This document shows, piece by piece, positions 63,372-64,000 of a DNA stretch of 64,000 bases (its first letter is position 1; each line of letters begins with the position of its first letter). Made by a program: the position numbers and the translations under genes. The stretch covers positions 1 to 64,000 of the forward strand of contig CAJQLW010000019.1 of assembly GCA_905479325.1 (NCBI GenBank), written 5' to 3'. The notes beneath the pieces are model-generated. The model was given only the letters and a program-made list of their open reading frames with translations. It was not told where the DNA came from and searched no databases. The stretch comes from an uncultured Flavobacteriales bacterium (lineage in GTDB: Bacteria > Bacteroidota > Bacteroidia > Flavobacteriales_E > Vicingaceae).

Positions 63372-64000
63372 ATGAGAGGTTTAATCATAATCCCTTGCTA
63401 TAATGAAGAAATGCGCCTTCAACAAGAGCGTTTTAAACTGTTTTTTGAGAAAAATACACTCCTTCATTTTCTTTTTGTAAACGATGGTAGCACTGATAAT
63501 ACCTTAGATGTTTTACGCCAAATGCATCAAGCTTTTCCGCAGCAAGTTACTGTCTTAGACGTAAAGCAAAACGGAGGGAAAGCAGAAGCGATTCGACAAG
63601 GAATGCTTGCTTCATTTGATTTGAACTACGACTACTTTGCTTATTTTGATGCGGACTTAGCAACTCCATTAGAAGAGATACCAAGACTGCTGAGTTATGC
63701 CCAGAAAGAGCCCCAACCTTATTTGATTATGGGGAGCCGAATAAAGCTTTTGGGGTCTACAGATATTCAACGCAAGTTAAGCCGGCACTACATAGGAAGA
63801 ATCTTTGCAACAATTGTTAGTAATATGTTGTCCTTGCCAATTTACGATACTCAGTGCGGGGCAAAATTGCTAAGAAAAGAGGTTGTACCAATGCTGTTTG
63901 ACCAACCTTTTTTGTCAAAGTGGTTATTTGATGTAGAGTTGTTTTTTCGATTGAAGAAACACTTTAATGACTCCGCTTCAAGAATTATTGAAGTACCTCT
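63372..64000 (+). CDS. family 2 glycosyltransferase, cut by the window end
   Basis: An ATG at 63372 starts a frame that is still open at the last base (about 209 codons): MRGLIIIPCYNEEMRL, FVNDGSTDNTL, NGGKAEAIRQGM, DADLATPLEEI (metal site) and YDTQCGAKL. These are the marks of dolichyl-phosphate glucosyltransferase (ALG5)-like GT2 enzymes that load sugar on a polyprenyl phosphate, which the two preceding GT-C-like proteins could use as donor. The C-terminus is outside the window. Confidence 0.85.
   Translation, partial: MRGLIIIPCYNEEMRLQQERFKLFFEKNTLLHFLFVNDGSTDNTLDVLRQMHQAFPQQVTVLDVKQNGGKAEAIRQGMLASFDLNYDYFAYFDADLATPLEEIPRLLSYAQKEPQPYLIMGSRIKLLGSTDIQRKLSRHYIGRIFATIVSNMLSLPIYDTQCGAKLLRKEVVPMLFDQPFLSKWLFDVELFFRLKKHFNDSASRIIEVP

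Overview
The window looks like a chromosomal segment of an AT-rich marine-type Bacteroidota (class Flavobacteriia or a close relative). The support is: gliding/type IX secretion genes (gldH, a porZ-like gene), Bacteroidota-specific families (DUF4837, DUF4175-like, IPExxxVDY, YwqK/MORN_2), promoters of the TTG-N19-TAnnTTTG type, the absence of clear Shine-Dalgarno sites, and an Asp in place of the third zinc His in YbeY. No rRNA, CRISPR array, prophage or transposase is visible.

Layout. 0.5-2 kb: aldehyde dehydrogenase. 2-6.2 kb: accessory stretch with an AraC-type membrane regulator, a lipoprotein behind 21-bp iterons, trpG/pabA, and a ParE/RelE-type toxin-antitoxin pair inserted exactly at the trpG start codon and flanked by a diverged second copy of the trpG 5' end. 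6.2-16.4 kb: tRNA-Cys, folB, gltX, a methyltransferase, then the operon DUF4175-like / RsbW-like / ybeY / mnmG / methyltransferase, with a parS-type ParB site on each side of mnmG. 16.5-26.3 kb: tRNA-Arg, porZ-like, recO, a frameshifted MFS transporter, DUF4837, a LysM transglycosylase, gatA, tatA, an FAD oxidoreductase. 26.3-39.4 kb: an orphaned LytTR response regulator whose kinase gene is collapsed, a MORN-repeat protein, rpiB, an M28 peptidase, small membrane proteins, a TlpA-like lipoprotein, a nonsense-interrupted secreted protein, DUF502, a TonB-dependent receptor, a serine hydrolase. 39.5-55.4 kb: mostly housekeeping (pyk, M42 peptidase, pheS, PPIase, CvpA, pgk, holB, PSP1/RicT-like, gldH, PBP1A, CoA transferase subunits, a glycosyltransferase). 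55.4-58.8 kb: a TetR / small membrane protein / SulP / beta-carbonic anhydrase operon. 58.9-64 kb: a glycosidase remnant, a non-coding gap, and a cluster of two GT-C-like membrane proteins and a GT2 enzyme cut by the window end.

How the genes work together. gltX and gatA may supply Gln-tRNA by the indirect route if GltX is non-discriminating. gldH and the porZ-like gene belong to gliding/type IX secretion. PBP1A, the transglycosylase and CvpA act at the envelope. SulP plus carbonic anhydrase under a TetR regulator look like an inducible bicarbonate/CO2 handling module. Two parS sites near mnmG suggest an origin-proximal location.

A recurring theme is gene decay by small lesions: a frameshift in an MFS gene, a 1-nt deletion in a four-helix-bundle gene placed between scoA and scoB, an in-frame TAG in a secreted protein, an in-frame TGA in a 5'-truncated glycosidase remnant, an internal deletion in a sensor kinase and a 5'-truncated DUF1648-like gene. 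All family calls come from reading the translated sequences by eye; no database search was run.
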